Shown here: one piece after another, positions 24,544-33,525 of the stretch
Numbering within the stretch: the first letter of the stretch is position 1
Layout: every line of letters begins with the position of its first letter
Assembly (NCBI RefSeq): GCF_004323595.1
Contig: NZ_AP019373.1
Location: forward strand, 2,294,001 to 2,358,000
DNA: 64,000 nt
Direction of reading: 5' to 3'
Origin: Sulfuricystis thermophila
GTDB lineage: Bacteria; Pseudomonadota; Gammaproteobacteria; Burkholderiales; Rhodocyclaceae
Program-made: the position numbers and the translations under genes
Notes under the pieces: generated by a model
Told to the model about the DNA's origin: nothing
Seen by the model: the letters and a program-made list of their open reading frames with translations, nothing else
Database searches by the model: none

Positions 24544-26143
24544 AGAGGTCGATCTGTTCCGGGTCGAGGAAAGCCTGGGCATAACGCAGCCAGACCTTCT
24601 CGCGCAGGAAGACCTCGAACAGGTCCGGGTCGATGTGGCCGTTGGCGGCGAATTTCTTCATGATGCCCAGCGCCTGCGAGAGCTTCATCGCCGGCTTGTA
24701 GGGGCGATCCCTGGCGGTGAGCGCCTCGAAGATGTCGGCGATGCCCATCATGCGCGCCTGCACGGACATTTGCTCGCGGGTCAGGCCCTTCGGATAGCCG
24801 CGGCCGTCCATGCGCTCGTGATGCCCGCCGGCGTATTCGGGCACATGCTTCAGGTGCTTCGGCCAGGGCAGCGCTTCGAGCATCTCGATCGTCGTAACGA
24901 TGTGGTGGTTGATGATCTCGCGTTCGCGCGCGGTCAGGGTGCCGGAGCGGATCGTCAGATTGTCGATTTCGTCGCTATCGAGGAAGTCGGTTTCGACGCC
25001 TTCCGGGCTACGCCACTGCCGTTGCGTGCCGATCTCGCGCACGCGCTGTCGGTCGGCTTCCGGCATCGCCTCGCTGCCGCGGTTGGCTGTGCGCAGAAAT
25101 TCACGCTCGGCATCCAGCTGCGCGAGCTCATGCTTTAGCGATTCCCAGCAGGCGGCTTCGGCCGCGGCATCCTGCGGCACGCGCAGATCGAGTAGGCGCC
25201 GCAGGGTAGCGATCTGCGCATCGCGCTTCAAAACCTCGAAGCGGGTGTCGATGAGTTCGATGCGGTCGAACAGGGTCTGCAGCTTGGTGGCTTTGTCGAC
25301 GACATGCACCGGCGTGGTGATCTTGCCGCAGTCGTGCAGCAGGGCGGCGATCTTCAGCTCGTGCAGATCGGCGGGCTGCAGCGTAAAGTCGGCCAGCGGG
25401 CCGGTCTGCGTCCTATTGACTGCCTCGGCGAGCATCATCGTGAGCTCGGGCACGCGCTGGCAATGGCCGCCGGTGTAGGGTGATTTTTCGTCGATCGCCA
25501 GGTTGATGAGCCGGATGAAGGATTCGAACAGTGTTTCGAGCTGGTCGATCAGCTGGCGGTTGGAAAGCGCGATGGCGGCCTGCGAGGCGAGCGATTCGGC
25601 CAGACGCTGGTCGGCCAGCGTGAAGGCGCGAATCTCGCGCGTCGTCGGGTCGAGGGCATTGATCAGTTGCAGCACGCCGATGATTTCGTTTTCGTGGTTC
25701 TTCATCGGCACGGTGAGAAAAGAGTGAGAGCGGTAGCCGGTGCGCGCATCGAACAGGCGGGTACCTGAAAAATCGAAACCGGCGGCGATGTAGGCATCCG
25801 GAATATTCACCGTCTCGCCGCTCAGCGCCGCATGGGTAGCGACGAGCGCATGGTTGGGCTGCCCTTGCGCATCGTACAGTGGCAGATCGGGAAATTCGAC
25901 CGGCTGGCCGGAGGCACCGCCGAGCGCGAGACCGAGCGCATCGTTCAGGGCGATGGCGAATGAGAGCGCCTGGCCGTCTTCGGTGATGCGATAGAGCGTG
26001 CCGGCCTCGGCGCCGGTGATGGTCTTGGCGGCGACGAGGATGCGTTCGAGCAGGCGGCCGAGATCGCGTTCGCTGGAGAGTGCCGCACCGATCTCGTTGA
26101 GCCGATCGAGTCGCGCGAAAAGATCGTTGGCGGTATCGCTCAC
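24542..26143 (-). CDS. GAF and HD-GYP domain protein, probable c-di-GMP phosphodiesterase
   Basis: 533 residues, GTG start overlapping the preceding stop as GTGA. Residues 10-200 are a GAF sensor. The HD part has LLHDCGK (H270, D271) and the GYP part HHERMDGRGYPKG (from H441). About 115 residues (285-400), partly charged helix, separate the two halves, more than in typical HD-GYP domains. Expected activity is hydrolysis of c-di-GMP to pGpG or GMP. Coupled to the GAF-GspE ATPase gene and one gene upstream of pilA, so control of pilus activity by c-di-GMP is an inference. A longer upstream frame is an overlap artefact. Confidence 0.88.
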   Translation of the reverse strand: MSDTANDLFARLDRLNEIGAALSSERDLGRLLERILVAAKTITGAEAGTLYRITEDGQALSFAIALNDALGLALGGASGQPVEFPDLPLYDAQGQPNHALVATHAALSGETVNIPDAYIAAGFDFSGTRLFDARTGYRSHSFLTVPMKNHENEIIGVLQLINALDPTTREIRAFTLADQRLAESLASQAAIALSNRQLIDQLETLFESFIRLINLAIDEKSPYTGGHCQRVPELTMMLAEAVNRTQTGPLADFTLQPADLHELKIAALLHDCGKITTPVHVVDKATKLQTLFDRIELIDTRFEVLKRDAQIATLRRLLDLRVPQDAAAEAACWESLKHELAQLDAEREFLRTANRGSEAMPEADRQRVREIGTQRQWRSPEGVETDFLDSDEIDNLTIRSGTLTAREREIINHHIVTTIEMLEALPWPKHLKHVPEYAGGHHERMDGRGYPKGLTREQMSVQARMMGIADIFEALTARDRPYKPAMKLSQALGIMKKFAANGHIDPDLFEVFLREKVWLRYAQAFLDPEQIDL

Positions 26144-28536
26144 TTGATGCAGACCGCACGCACCTGCTTCATGTCGGTATGGCCTTGCAACACCTTTTCC
26201 ATGCCGTCCTGCTTCAGGGTACGCATGCCGTCTTCGAGCGCCTGGGCGAGCAATTGCGCCACGCGCGCATGCTCCTGGATGAGTTTCTTGACCGCATCGG
26301 TACCGACCATCAGCTCGTGCAGACCGATGCGGCCCTTGTAGCCGGTGCCGCCGCAGACTTCGCAATCGCCGCCTTCGCGGGCGCGATAGAGGGTGAATTG
26401 GCCTTTTTCGTTGGCATACTTTTTCACCCAGTCTTTGTAGATGGCTTCCATCGCCGCCTTGGAGTCGCGCTTGAAGCTTTCCAGCGCCTGCAGCTCCTCG
26501 CAGTATTCGGTGAGGAAATGCTTGATCTCGACGGCTCCCGGCACATAGGGCTGACGGCATTTGACGCACAGACGCTTGGCAAGACGCTGCGCGAGGATGC
26601 CAAGCAGCGCATCGGCGAAGTTGAACGGGTCCATGCCCATGTCGAGGAGCCGCACGATCGATTCCGGCGCGCTGTTGGTGTGCAGCGTGGCGAATACCAG
26701 GTGGCCGGTGAGCGAGGCTTCCAGGCCGATGCGCGTGGTTTCGGCATCGCGCATTTCGCCGACCATGATGATGTCCGGGTCGGCACGCAGGAAGGCGCGC
26801 ATGATGGTGGCGAAATCGAGCCCGGCCTTCTTGTTGACCTGCACCTGCCGCAGCCCCTTCTGGGTGATTTCCACCGGGTCTTCGGCGGTCCAGATCTTGG
26901 TGTCCGGGGTGTTGAGCATCTTCAGCACCGAGTGCAGCGTGGTGGTCTTGCCGGAGCCAGTGGGGCCGCAGACGAAGAAGATGCCATAGGGTTTGGAAAC
27001 GGTTTCCTTGAGGCGCGTCTCGTTGTGCGGCAACAGGCCGAGCTGTTCGATCGGCATCGGCTCGCCGCCGGCGAGAATCCGCATCACCACATCCTCGACA
27101 CCGCCCGCAGTCGGCAGGGTGGCGACGCGCAGCTCGATGTCCAGCGGGCCGAATTTCTTGAACTTGATCTTGCCGTCCTGCGGTTTGCGCTTTTCCGAGA
27201 TATCGAGGTCGCACATGATCTTGATGCGCGCGACGATCGCACTGCGATAGCTGTGCGGGATCTCGATGTACTTTTGCAGCGAGCCGTCCTTGCGGAAACG
27301 GATGATCACGCGTTCCTTGCCGATACCCGGCTCGATGTGGATGTCCGAGGCACCCTGCTGGTAGGCATCGATGATGATCTTGTTGACCAGCTTGACGAGC
27401 TCGTTGTCGGCGGCGGCAGAGATCTCGTCGCCGGTCTCGGCCTCGCCTTCCCCTTCATCCATCGACGACAGCAGGTCGCCGACATCGCTGTCGTCGCTGA
27501 AGCCGCCGCCGTAGAACTGCTCGACCGTTTGCCGGAATTCGCGGTTCGTCGTGACGCGATAGGCGATCTTGTTGCGCGGAAAGATGTTGTTGACGACCCG
27601 CGAGCTCCTGAGCTGCTCGGGATCGAGGGTCATGATGACGATACCTTCCTTGCCGTCCTCGATCGGCAGCCACTGGTTCTGCTCGACGTATTCGCGGCGC
27701 AGGTTTTTCATCAAGTCCATCGGCTTGATACGGTCCGGCCGGAAGGGCTCGTAAGGCACCCCGAAGAATTTCGCCAGCGCGATACCGATCGCCGGCAGCT
27801 TGACCTGGAACTCGCTGATCAACTCCTCTTCGATGTCGATGTTCTTTTGACGCGCCGCCTTGCTGGCCAGCTCGAGTTCTTCGGCGGTGATCACGGCATC
27901 GAGCACGAGATGGTCGTATTTCGTCTTGACGACGTGCTCGGGCCGGTTGCGCTGGGTAAAGGCGATCGCCAGTGTCTCGCACAAGCCCTTGATGCCTTCT
28001 TCCTGGAAGCCGGCGAACGGCGTGCCGGCCTTGTTGTTGATGATCTGCACGACGCCGAGCAATTCGTCGCTATGCGTATCGACGATCGCGCCGACCAGCA
28101 TCTGCCGGGTGCGGTAACCGGTACGGCGGTCGACTTCCTTGAGGAAGCGCAGGTGCGGATTGATCGCTTTCAGCTCGGCTTCGTCATACACATCGCTGAT
28201 GTTCAACACCTGCCGCTGCAAGGCGACGTAACCGGCGATGCTTTGATCGGAGATCGGCAGCCGCAGATCGCGGAACGAGTTGAGCCCTGTCTTCACTTTC
28301 GAGACGATCGCGCTGCGATCGTCGCTGACGGTGTAGATCGTCAGCCGGTCGGCATTGAACAGTGCGCAGATGTCCTGCGAGAGCTCGAGCATGATCTCTT
28401 CGATGTTCGAGGTCGCATGGATCTTGTTGGTGACGGCCTGGAGATTCTTGAAGAATGCCAGCCGGCTGCCGAGCTCGCTCGGGCTCAAGGCTTCGCTGCC
28501 GGTGCCGGTGGTCAGCGGACTGAGGATTGCACTCAC
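26140..28536 (-). CDS. GspE/PilB-type traffic ATPase with N-terminal GAF domain
   Basis: 798 residues, GTG start. A GAF-like domain (about 25-195, ending LAIAFTQRN) precedes a T2SSE_N/MshEN-like region (about 200-345), then the ATPase: Walker A GPTGSGKT at about 520, Asp box, Walker B, and a zinc site CVKCRQPY...CEVCGGTGYKG. Usual PilB/GspE is 500-600 residues, and the extra length is the GAF sensor. The MshEN motifs look degenerate, so c-di-GMP binding is uncertain. No secretin or inner-membrane platform gene is adjacent. The family powers pilus extension or type II secretion. Confidence 0.88.
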   Translation of the reverse strand: MSAILSPLTTGTGSEALSPSELGSRLAFFKNLQAVTNKIHATSNIEEIMLELSQDICALFNADRLTIYTVSDDRSAIVSKVKTGLNSFRDLRLPISDQSIAGYVALQRQVLNISDVYDEAELKAINPHLRFLKEVDRRTGYRTRQMLVGAIVDTHSDELLGVVQIINNKAGTPFAGFQEEGIKGLCETLAIAFTQRNRPEHVVKTKYDHLVLDAVITAEELELASKAARQKNIDIEEELISEFQVKLPAIGIALAKFFGVPYEPFRPDRIKPMDLMKNLRREYVEQNQWLPIEDGKEGIVIMTLDPEQLRSSRVVNNIFPRNKIAYRVTTNREFRQTVEQFYGGGFSDDSDVGDLLSSMDEGEGEAETGDEISAAADNELVKLVNKIIIDAYQQGASDIHIEPGIGKERVIIRFRKDGSLQKYIEIPHSYRSAIVARIKIMCDLDISEKRKPQDGKIKFKKFGPLDIELRVATLPTAGGVEDVVMRILAGGEPMPIEQLGLLPHNETRLKETVSKPYGIFFVCGPTGSGKTTTLHSVLKMLNTPDTKIWTAEDPVEITQKGLRQVQVNKKAGLDFATIMRAFLRADPDIIMVGEMRDAETTRIGLEASLTGHLVFATLHTNSAPESIVRLLDMGMDPFNFADALLGILAQRLAKRLCVKCRQPYVPGAVEIKHFLTEYCEELQALESFKRDSKAAMEAIYKDWVKKYANEKGQFTLYRAREGGDCEVCGGTGYKGRIGLHELMVGTDAVKKLIQEHARVAQLLAQALEDGMRTLKQDGMEKVLQGHTDMKQVRAVCIK

Positions 28537-28563
28537 GGGTTCAGACGCTGCGTTGACGCGACA

Positions 28564-29364
28564 TCAATCCTTGAGGAAGAACTCCATTTTCACGCCGGCC
28601 AGCTCGATGATGTCGTGATCCTTGAGCGGGTGAGCCTGGACGCTGATGGGTGTGCCGTTGACCTGCGGGTGACGGGGGCCTTCGACATGGGTCAGAAAGT
28701 AACCATGCGGCCGGCGTGCGATCACCGCCACCTGCACCCCGGGTTTACCCAGCGTGGTCAGCGACTTCACCAGATCGAGCGTCTTGCCGGCGTTGCTGCC
28801 GGTGAGCACCTGGATCGCGCCGAGCGGTAGCGGTGCCGCCTGGGCAGCCGCTGGCTCTGCCGGCGTCGCAACGGATTCACGCTGGGGTGAGGCGGCCATC
28901 GCCGGTGCGGTCGGCGTCGGTGTCGGAGACGTCGCAGGGCGTGGCGGCACGAACGAGGATGAGGAGACCGGTGCGGCTGGCTGGCCCGCTGTGGCGGGCT
29001 GCACCGCCTTGCGCAACATTTCGGGCCGCAGCACCATGGTCTTTTCGAAATCTTCCTGCACGGCAGCGTACGGGCTCGCTTCCTTGACATACTTGAGCCG
29101 GTATTTGCCGAGCTCGATCACATCGCCATCCTGCAGGAAGTGCTTGTGGATCTGTCGGCCATTGACGAAGGTGCCGTTGGTGCTGTTGAGGTCTTCGAGG
29201 AAGGCATCATTGAGGATCGTCACGATCACGGCATGATTGCCCGAGATCGCCAGATTGTCGATCTGGATGTCGTTACTCGGCTTGCGGCCGATGGTGACCC
29301 GCTCCTTGTCGATCGGAATCTCTTTGAGCACCAGGTTGTCCATGCTGAGTATGAGCTTAGCCAT
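28564..29364 (-). CDS. Double FHA-domain protein
   Basis: 266 residues, cytoplasmic. FHA 1 (about 10-95): VTIGRKPSNDIQIDNLAISGNHAVI with NSTNGTFVNG, intact phosphothreonine-binding residues. A Pro/Ala/Thr-rich linker (115-185) follows, then FHA 2 (about 190-262: LTTLGKPG...HPQVNGTPI), which lacks the canonical Arg and Ser/His set and may not bind phosphopeptide. It sits between a PP2C phosphatase and the GAF-ATPase in the same orientation. A Ser/Thr phospho-signalling branch is suggested, but no Ser/Thr kinase gene is present here. Confidence 0.85.
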   Translation of the reverse strand: MAKLILSMDNLVLKEIPIDKERVTIGRKPSNDIQIDNLAISGNHAVIVTILNDAFLEDLNSTNGTFVNGRQIHKHFLQDGDVIELGKYRLKYVKEASPYAAVQEDFEKTMVLRPEMLRKAVQPATAGQPAAPVSSSSFVPPRPATSPTPTPTAPAMAASPQRESVATPAEPAAAQAAPLPLGAIQVLTGSNAGKTLDLVKSLTTLGKPGVQVAVIARRPHGYFLTHVEGPRHPQVNGTPISVQAHPLKDHDIIELAGVKMEFFLKD

Positions 29365-29426
29365 CTTGAGCTTCCTTCTGGACGTGGATCATGAGCGGCT
29401 ACCTATGGTTTTCCTGCCTTCCCCAT

Positions 29427-30227
29427 TCAGGCAGATGCCCGGAAAGACCGTTTGATTTTCGCAAGGATAACCGAGATATTGTCGCGCCCGCCATGCCGAT
29501 TCGCAATCTGGATCAGTTGCGCGCTGCAAAGTTGCAGATTTGCCGAGAATTCGTTCAGCGCCCTGGCGATTTCTTCGTCATCCACCATGTCGTTCAAGCC
29601 ATCGGAACACAGCAAATACACATCGTCGGGCAGGACGGCATGCTCGGCGACATCCACCACCACGTCCGCCTCCACGCCGAGCGCACGGGTAACGAGATTG
29701 CGATTCGGCGCATGGCGGGCCTGTTCAGGCGAAATCATGCCCTTGTCAATCTGTTCCTGCAAGGGGGAATGGTCGCGCGTGAGAAGCGCCAGTTCGCCAG
29801 CACGCCAGCGATAGAGCCGCGAGTCGCCGAGATGGGCGACGGCGAGCCGGTCGTCGAAGAACTGCACCACGACCAGCGTCGCCCCCATCCCGGCATAGCG
29901 GCGGTTCTGTTGTGCCGCCTGATGTATCGCCGCGTTGGTGCGCCGGATGACGTCGGCGAGTGCTTCGCAGGCATGGGATGTCCCCGCGGCCGACAGACGC
30001 TCGGGCGGGATCGTCTCGAATGCATGCGCCAGCTCGCTGCCGATGGCCGTGACCGCCATGCTGCTCGCCACCTCGCCGGCGTTGTGCCCGCCCATGCCGT
30101 CGGCCAGCACGGCCAAGCCCAGTCGCGCATCGGCGAAGACCGCGTCTTCGTTGTTGCGCCGCATACGCCCGGGATCGCTCAAGGCGACCATCTCGATGGC
30201 CGAGGAGAAATCTGGATGCATCTGCAT
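29427..30227 (-). CDS. PP2C-type Ser/Thr protein phosphatase
   Basis: 266 residues with PP2C motifs in order: DPGRMRRNNEDAVF, LAVLADGMGGHNAGEVAS, GATLVVVQF, AHLGDSRLYR, SDGLNDMVDD and GRDNISVIL. Mn/Mg-dependent removal of phosphate from Ser/Thr, the counterpart of an Hanks-type kinase. Start at 30227 gives MQMHPDF; 30221 is also possible. Precedes the FHA gene by about 60 bp on the same strand. Confidence 0.9.
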   Translation of the reverse strand: MQMHPDFSSAIEMVALSDPGRMRRNNEDAVFADARLGLAVLADGMGGHNAGEVASSMAVTAIGSELAHAFETIPPERLSAAGTSHACEALADVIRRTNAAIHQAAQQNRRYAGMGATLVVVQFFDDRLAVAHLGDSRLYRWRAGELALLTRDHSPLQEQIDKGMISPEQARHAPNRNLVTRALGVEADVVVDVAEHAVLPDDVYLLCSDGLNDMVDDEEIARALNEFSANLQLCSAQLIQIANRHGGRDNISVILAKIKRSFRASA

Positions 30228-30243
30228 GACCAAACAATAGGAT

Positions 30244-30263
30244 GGGTTGCATTCTTGCAACCC
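30244..30263. other. Hairpin between cyclodeaminase-like and PP2C genes
   Basis: GGGTTGC/GCAACCC with a 6-base loop. A short T-rich run follows on the plus strand only. Possible weak terminator or processing site in the 49-bp gap. Confidence 0.4.
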
Positions 30264-30276
30264 TTTCTCAATTATG

Positions 30277-31227
30277 TCAAGGGCAACTGCGGCCCAATCC
30301 TTGCGTGCGAGCGAGCTCGAACAGGCGCCGCGCCACGGCGAGATCCTGGATCGCCATGCCCTGCGATTCGAACAGGGTGATGGCTTGGGGGTCGGTGCGG
30401 CCCGACCGGATGCCGGCAACGATTTCGCCCAGTTCGATCAGCTGACCGGCGCAGAGGCGCCCCTTTTCGAGCGCCGGCAGCAGGTCGCCGGCCTCGCGCA
30501 GTGCCGTTTCCCGGCTATCCACGCAGACCAGGCTCGCACGGCCGACCGCTTTTTCGTCCAGTTCGCGGCGGATCAAGGCGTTGGAGCCGGCGGCATTGAG
30601 GTGCATACCGGGCGCAAGCCACTCGCCTTGCACGACCGGCGTGGCCGAGGTGGTGATGGTGACGACGATGTCACTCCCGCGTACCGCCGCTTCGGCATTG
30701 TCGACCGCCGTGACTTCGACGCCGAAGCGCTGCGCAAAGTCGGCGCTGGCGAGACGGCACTTGTCCGGGTTGCGCGAGTAGAGCTTGACCTGCCGGACGG
30801 GCCGCACCTTGCACAAGGCTTCGAGCTGTCCCTGCGCCTGCCAACCGGCACCGATCATGCCGACGACGGCAGCATCCGGACGCGCCAGATGCTTCGCCGC
30901 GATACCGCCGGCTGCGCCGGTGCGCATCATGCCGAGGAAGTCGGCCTCGATCACCGCCAGCGGCCGACCGTCGGCGGCATCGAACAGATGCACGAGGAAG
31001 CGTGCGCCGGCCTTGCTCGCCGTGTAGGCCTTGTAGCCCATCACGCCCTCGTCGAGCAGCGCCCCCTGCAGGATGTGCAGCGAGGCGGTCGGCACGCGCG
31101 TTCTCTGCCGCGGGATATCGATGGCCCGGCCAAGCGCATGGGCGCGGTGGGCGGCCTCGACCGCCTCCAGCGCCAGATCCATCGTCAACAGCTGGCGAAC
31201 GTCGGCTTCGGAGAGAAACCAGGCCAT
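30277..31227 (-). CDS. Ornithine cyclodeaminase/mu-crystallin family protein
   Basis: 316-residue NAD(P)-binding protein. LSEADVRQLLTMDLALEAVEAA starts the family fold, MMRTGAAGGIAAKHLARPDA leads into the dinucleotide loop VGMIGAGWQAQGQLEAL, and SDIVVTITTSATPV follows. Members include ornithine cyclodeaminase, alanine dehydrogenase and ketimine reductase; the substrate cannot be assigned. Residues 156-163 (CRLASADF) come from an inserted REP-like repeat just after the Rossmann beta2 strand, where the family often tolerates length change. The neighbours sucD/sucC are on the same strand. Confidence 0.85.
   Translation of the reverse strand: MAWFLSEADVRQLLTMDLALEAVEAAHRAHALGRAIDIPRQRTRVPTASLHILQGALLDEGVMGYKAYTASKAGARFLVHLFDAADGRPLAVIEADFLGMMRTGAAGGIAAKHLARPDAAVVGMIGAGWQAQGQLEALCKVRPVRQVKLYSRNPDKCRLASADFAQRFGVEVTAVDNAEAAVRGSDIVVTITTSATPVVQGEWLAPGMHLNAAGSNALIRRELDEKAVGRASLVCVDSRETALREAGDLLPALEKGRLCAGQLIELGEIVAGIRSGRTDPQAITLFESQGMAIQDLAVARRLFELARTQGLGRSCP
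30736..30760 (+). repeat. REP-like half-site inside the cyclodeaminase-like gene
   Basis: AAAGTCGGCGCTGGCGAGAC then GGCAC: one mismatch from consensus. Translated as CRLASADF in the host gene, without a stop or frame change. Confidence 0.8.
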
Positions 31228-31228
31228 C

Positions 31229-31254
31229 GTGCCGTCCTGCCAGCGCCGACTTTT
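31229..31254 (-). repeat. REP-like half-site filling the cyclodeaminase-sucD gap
   Basis: GTGCCGTCCTGCCAGCGCCG then ACTTTT. It occupies the whole 25-bp gap and touches the sucD stop codon. Confidence 0.85.
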
Positions 31255-32146
31255 ACAACAGCGATTTGAGCAGCTTACCCATCACCGACGGATCGCGCGT
31301 GATCTTGAAGCCGCATTCTTCCATGATCGCCAGCTTCGCCTCCGCCGTATCGGCGCCGCCGGAGATCAAGGCGCCGGCATGCCCCATGCGCTTGCCGGGC
31401 GGCGCGGTGACGCCGGCGATGAAGCCGACGATCGGCTTTTTCATGTGGTCCTTGCACCAGCGTGCGGCGTCGGCTTCGTCCGGACCGCCGATTTCGCCGA
31501 TCATGATCACCGCGTCGGTGTCCGGGTCGTCGTTGAACATCTTCATCACGTCGATGTGCTTGAGGCCGTTGATCGGGTCGCCGCCGATGCCGACCGCCGA
31601 GGACTGGCCCAGCCCCAGCTCGGTGAGCTGCGCGACCGCTTCATAGGTGAGCGTGCCGGAGCGCGAGACGACGCCGACGCGGCCTTTTTTGTGGATGTGG
31701 CCGGGCATGATGCCGATCTTGATCTCGTCCGGGGTGATGAGGCCGGGACAGTTGGGGCCCAGCAGCAGGGTTTCCTTGCCGCCCTGGGCGACTTTGCGCT
31801 TCATCTTGTTGCGGACGATCAGCATGTCGCGCACCGGAATGCCTTCGGTGATGCAGATGACCAGATCGAGGTCGGCCTCGACCGCTTCCCAGATCGCCTC
31901 GGCGGCGCCCGCCGGCGGCACGTAGATCACGGAGACGGTGGCACCGGTGGCCTCTTTCGCCTCCTTGACCGAAGCGTAGATCGGGATGTCGAAGATCTTC
32001 TCGCCGGCCTTCTTGGGATTGACGCCGGCGACGAAGCAGTGCTTGCCGTTGGCGTACTCGATGCACTTTTCGGTGTGGAACTGGCCGGTCTTGCCGGTGA
32101 TGCCCTGGGTGATGACCTTGGTGTCCTTGTTGATGAGGATCGACAT
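31253..32146 (-). CDS. sucD: Succinyl-CoA ligase alpha subunit
   Basis: 297 residues. TCA-cycle enzyme interconverting succinyl-CoA and succinate with ATP or GTP formation. N-terminal CoA-binding fold ([13 protein letters not shown]), GPNCPG, and the phospho-His loop [14 protein letters not shown] near residue 247 are present. Directly follows sucC (11 bp) on the same strand. It supplies or drains succinyl-CoA made by aromatic-acid degradation. Confidence 0.97.
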   Translation of the reverse strand: MSILINKDTKVITQGITGKTGQFHTEKCIEYANGKHCFVAGVNPKKAGEKIFDIPIYASVKEAKEATGATVSVIYVPPAGAAEAIWEAVEADLDLVICITEGIPVRDMLIVRNKMKRKVAQGGKETLLLGPNCPGLITPDEIKIGIMPGHIHKKGRVGVVSRSGTLTYEAVAQLTELGLGQSSAVGIGGDPINGLKHIDVMKMFNDDPDTDAVIMIGEIGGPDEADAARWCKDHMKKPIVGFIAGVTAPPGKRMGHAGALISGGADTAEAKLAIMEECGFKITRDPSVMGKLLKSLL

Positions 32147-32157
32147 GGGGGATTCCT

Positions 32158-33318
32158 TTATTTCACGGCGGCGACGATCTTGGTCGCGGCATCCGCCATC
32201 GTGTCGGCGGCGATGATCTGCAAGCCCGATTCGGCGAGGATCTTTTTACCAATCTCTTCGTTGGTGCCCTTCATGCGCACCACCAGCGGCACCGTGAGGT
32301 GCACCTCCTTCGCCGCGGTGACGATGCCGGTGGCGATCGTATCGCAGCGCATGATGCCACCGAAGATATTGACCAGAATGCCCTTGACCTTGGGATTCTT
32401 CAGCATGATCTTGAAGGCCGCAGTGACTTTCTCGACCGTGGCGCCGCCGCCGACGTCGAGGAAGTTGGCCGGTTCGGCGCCGAAGAGCTTGATGGTATCC
32501 ATCGTCGCCATCGCCAGCCCGGCGCCATTGACGAGGCAGCCGATGTTACCGTCGAGGCTGATGTAGGCAAGATCGTATTTGGACGCCTCGATCTCGTCCG
32601 GGTCCTCTTCGTCGAGGTCACGGTAGGCGACGATCTCGGGGTGACGAAACAGCGCGTTGTCGTCGAAGTTGAATTTGGCGTCGAGCGCCTTGATGCTGCC
32701 GTCGCCCTCGAGGATCAGCGGGTTGATCTCGGCCAGGGAGGCGTCGGTCTCCATGTAGCAGGTGTAGAGATTCTTGAAGATCGCGACGGCCTGCGGAAGC
32801 GAGCCCGCCGGCACGCCGATGCCAACGGCGAGCTGCCGGGCCTGTTCATCGCTGATGCCGTCGAGCGGATCGATGAACACCTTGATGATCTTCTCCGGCG
32901 TTTTGGCCGCGACCTCTTCGATGTCCATGCCGCCCTCGGAGGAAGCCATCATCGCCACCTTTTGCGTCGCCCGGTCGGTCAGACAGGCGACGTAATATTC
33001 CTTCTTGATGTCCGAACCTTCCTCGACCAGGAGGCGCTTGACGATGCGGCCTTCCGGGCCGGTCTGGTGTGTGACGAGGCGCATGCCGAGGATGCTCGCT
33101 GCATGTTGCCGCACCTCGTCGAGCGATTTGGCGAGTTTGACACCGCCGCCCTTGCCACGCCCGCCGGCGTGAATCTGAGCTTTCACCACCCACAGCTTGC
33201 CACCCAGCTGCTCGGCGGCCTTGACAGCCTCATCGACGGAAAAACAGGGAATGCCGCGCGGGGTCGCCACACCGAACTTGCGCAGGATTTCCTTGCCCTG
33301 ATATTCGTGAATCTTCAT
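32158..33318 (-). CDS. sucC: Succinyl-CoA ligase beta subunit
   Basis: 386 residues with the ATP-grasp nucleotide-binding half ([37 protein letters not shown]) and the C-terminal CoA-ligase half ([17 protein letters not shown]). First gene of sucCD. It is divergent from paaK; the 207-bp gap upstream is AT-rich for this genome and should carry promoters in both directions, though none matches consensus well. Confidence 0.97.
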   Translation of the reverse strand: MKIHEYQGKEILRKFGVATPRGIPCFSVDEAVKAAEQLGGKLWVVKAQIHAGGRGKGGGVKLAKSLDEVRQHAASILGMRLVTHQTGPEGRIVKRLLVEEGSDIKKEYYVACLTDRATQKVAMMASSEGGMDIEEVAAKTPEKIIKVFIDPLDGISDEQARQLAVGIGVPAGSLPQAVAIFKNLYTCYMETDASLAEINPLILEGDGSIKALDAKFNFDDNALFRHPEIVAYRDLDEEDPDEIEASKYDLAYISLDGNIGCLVNGAGLAMATMDTIKLFGAEPANFLDVGGGATVEKVTAAFKIMLKNPKVKGILVNIFGGIMRCDTIATGIVTAAKEVHLTVPLVVRMKGTNEEIGKKILAESGLQIIAADTMADAATKIVAAVK

Positions 33319-33525
33319 GAAAAATCATCCCCGGAGATTGGATTGGACATGGCGCATGCTGCAAAGCACAAATAATAGCATTTAATTCTTCACTCGAATT
33401 TTCTTATCAATATCTGGCGGTATCGCGTCTCGTCTGGATGCGAAAAATTCTAGCGCCGCCGCCCATGATAAAGTTCCGCAACTTGCCGCCCAAAGCGGTC
33501 GGGCACTCAGGGAGAAAGAAAGAGG

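Noticed and set aside
26179-28830. 883-residue plus-strand frame opposite the GAF-GspE gene
   Set aside because: Covered by the traffic ATPase with Walker and zinc motifs; frame has no recognisable fold.
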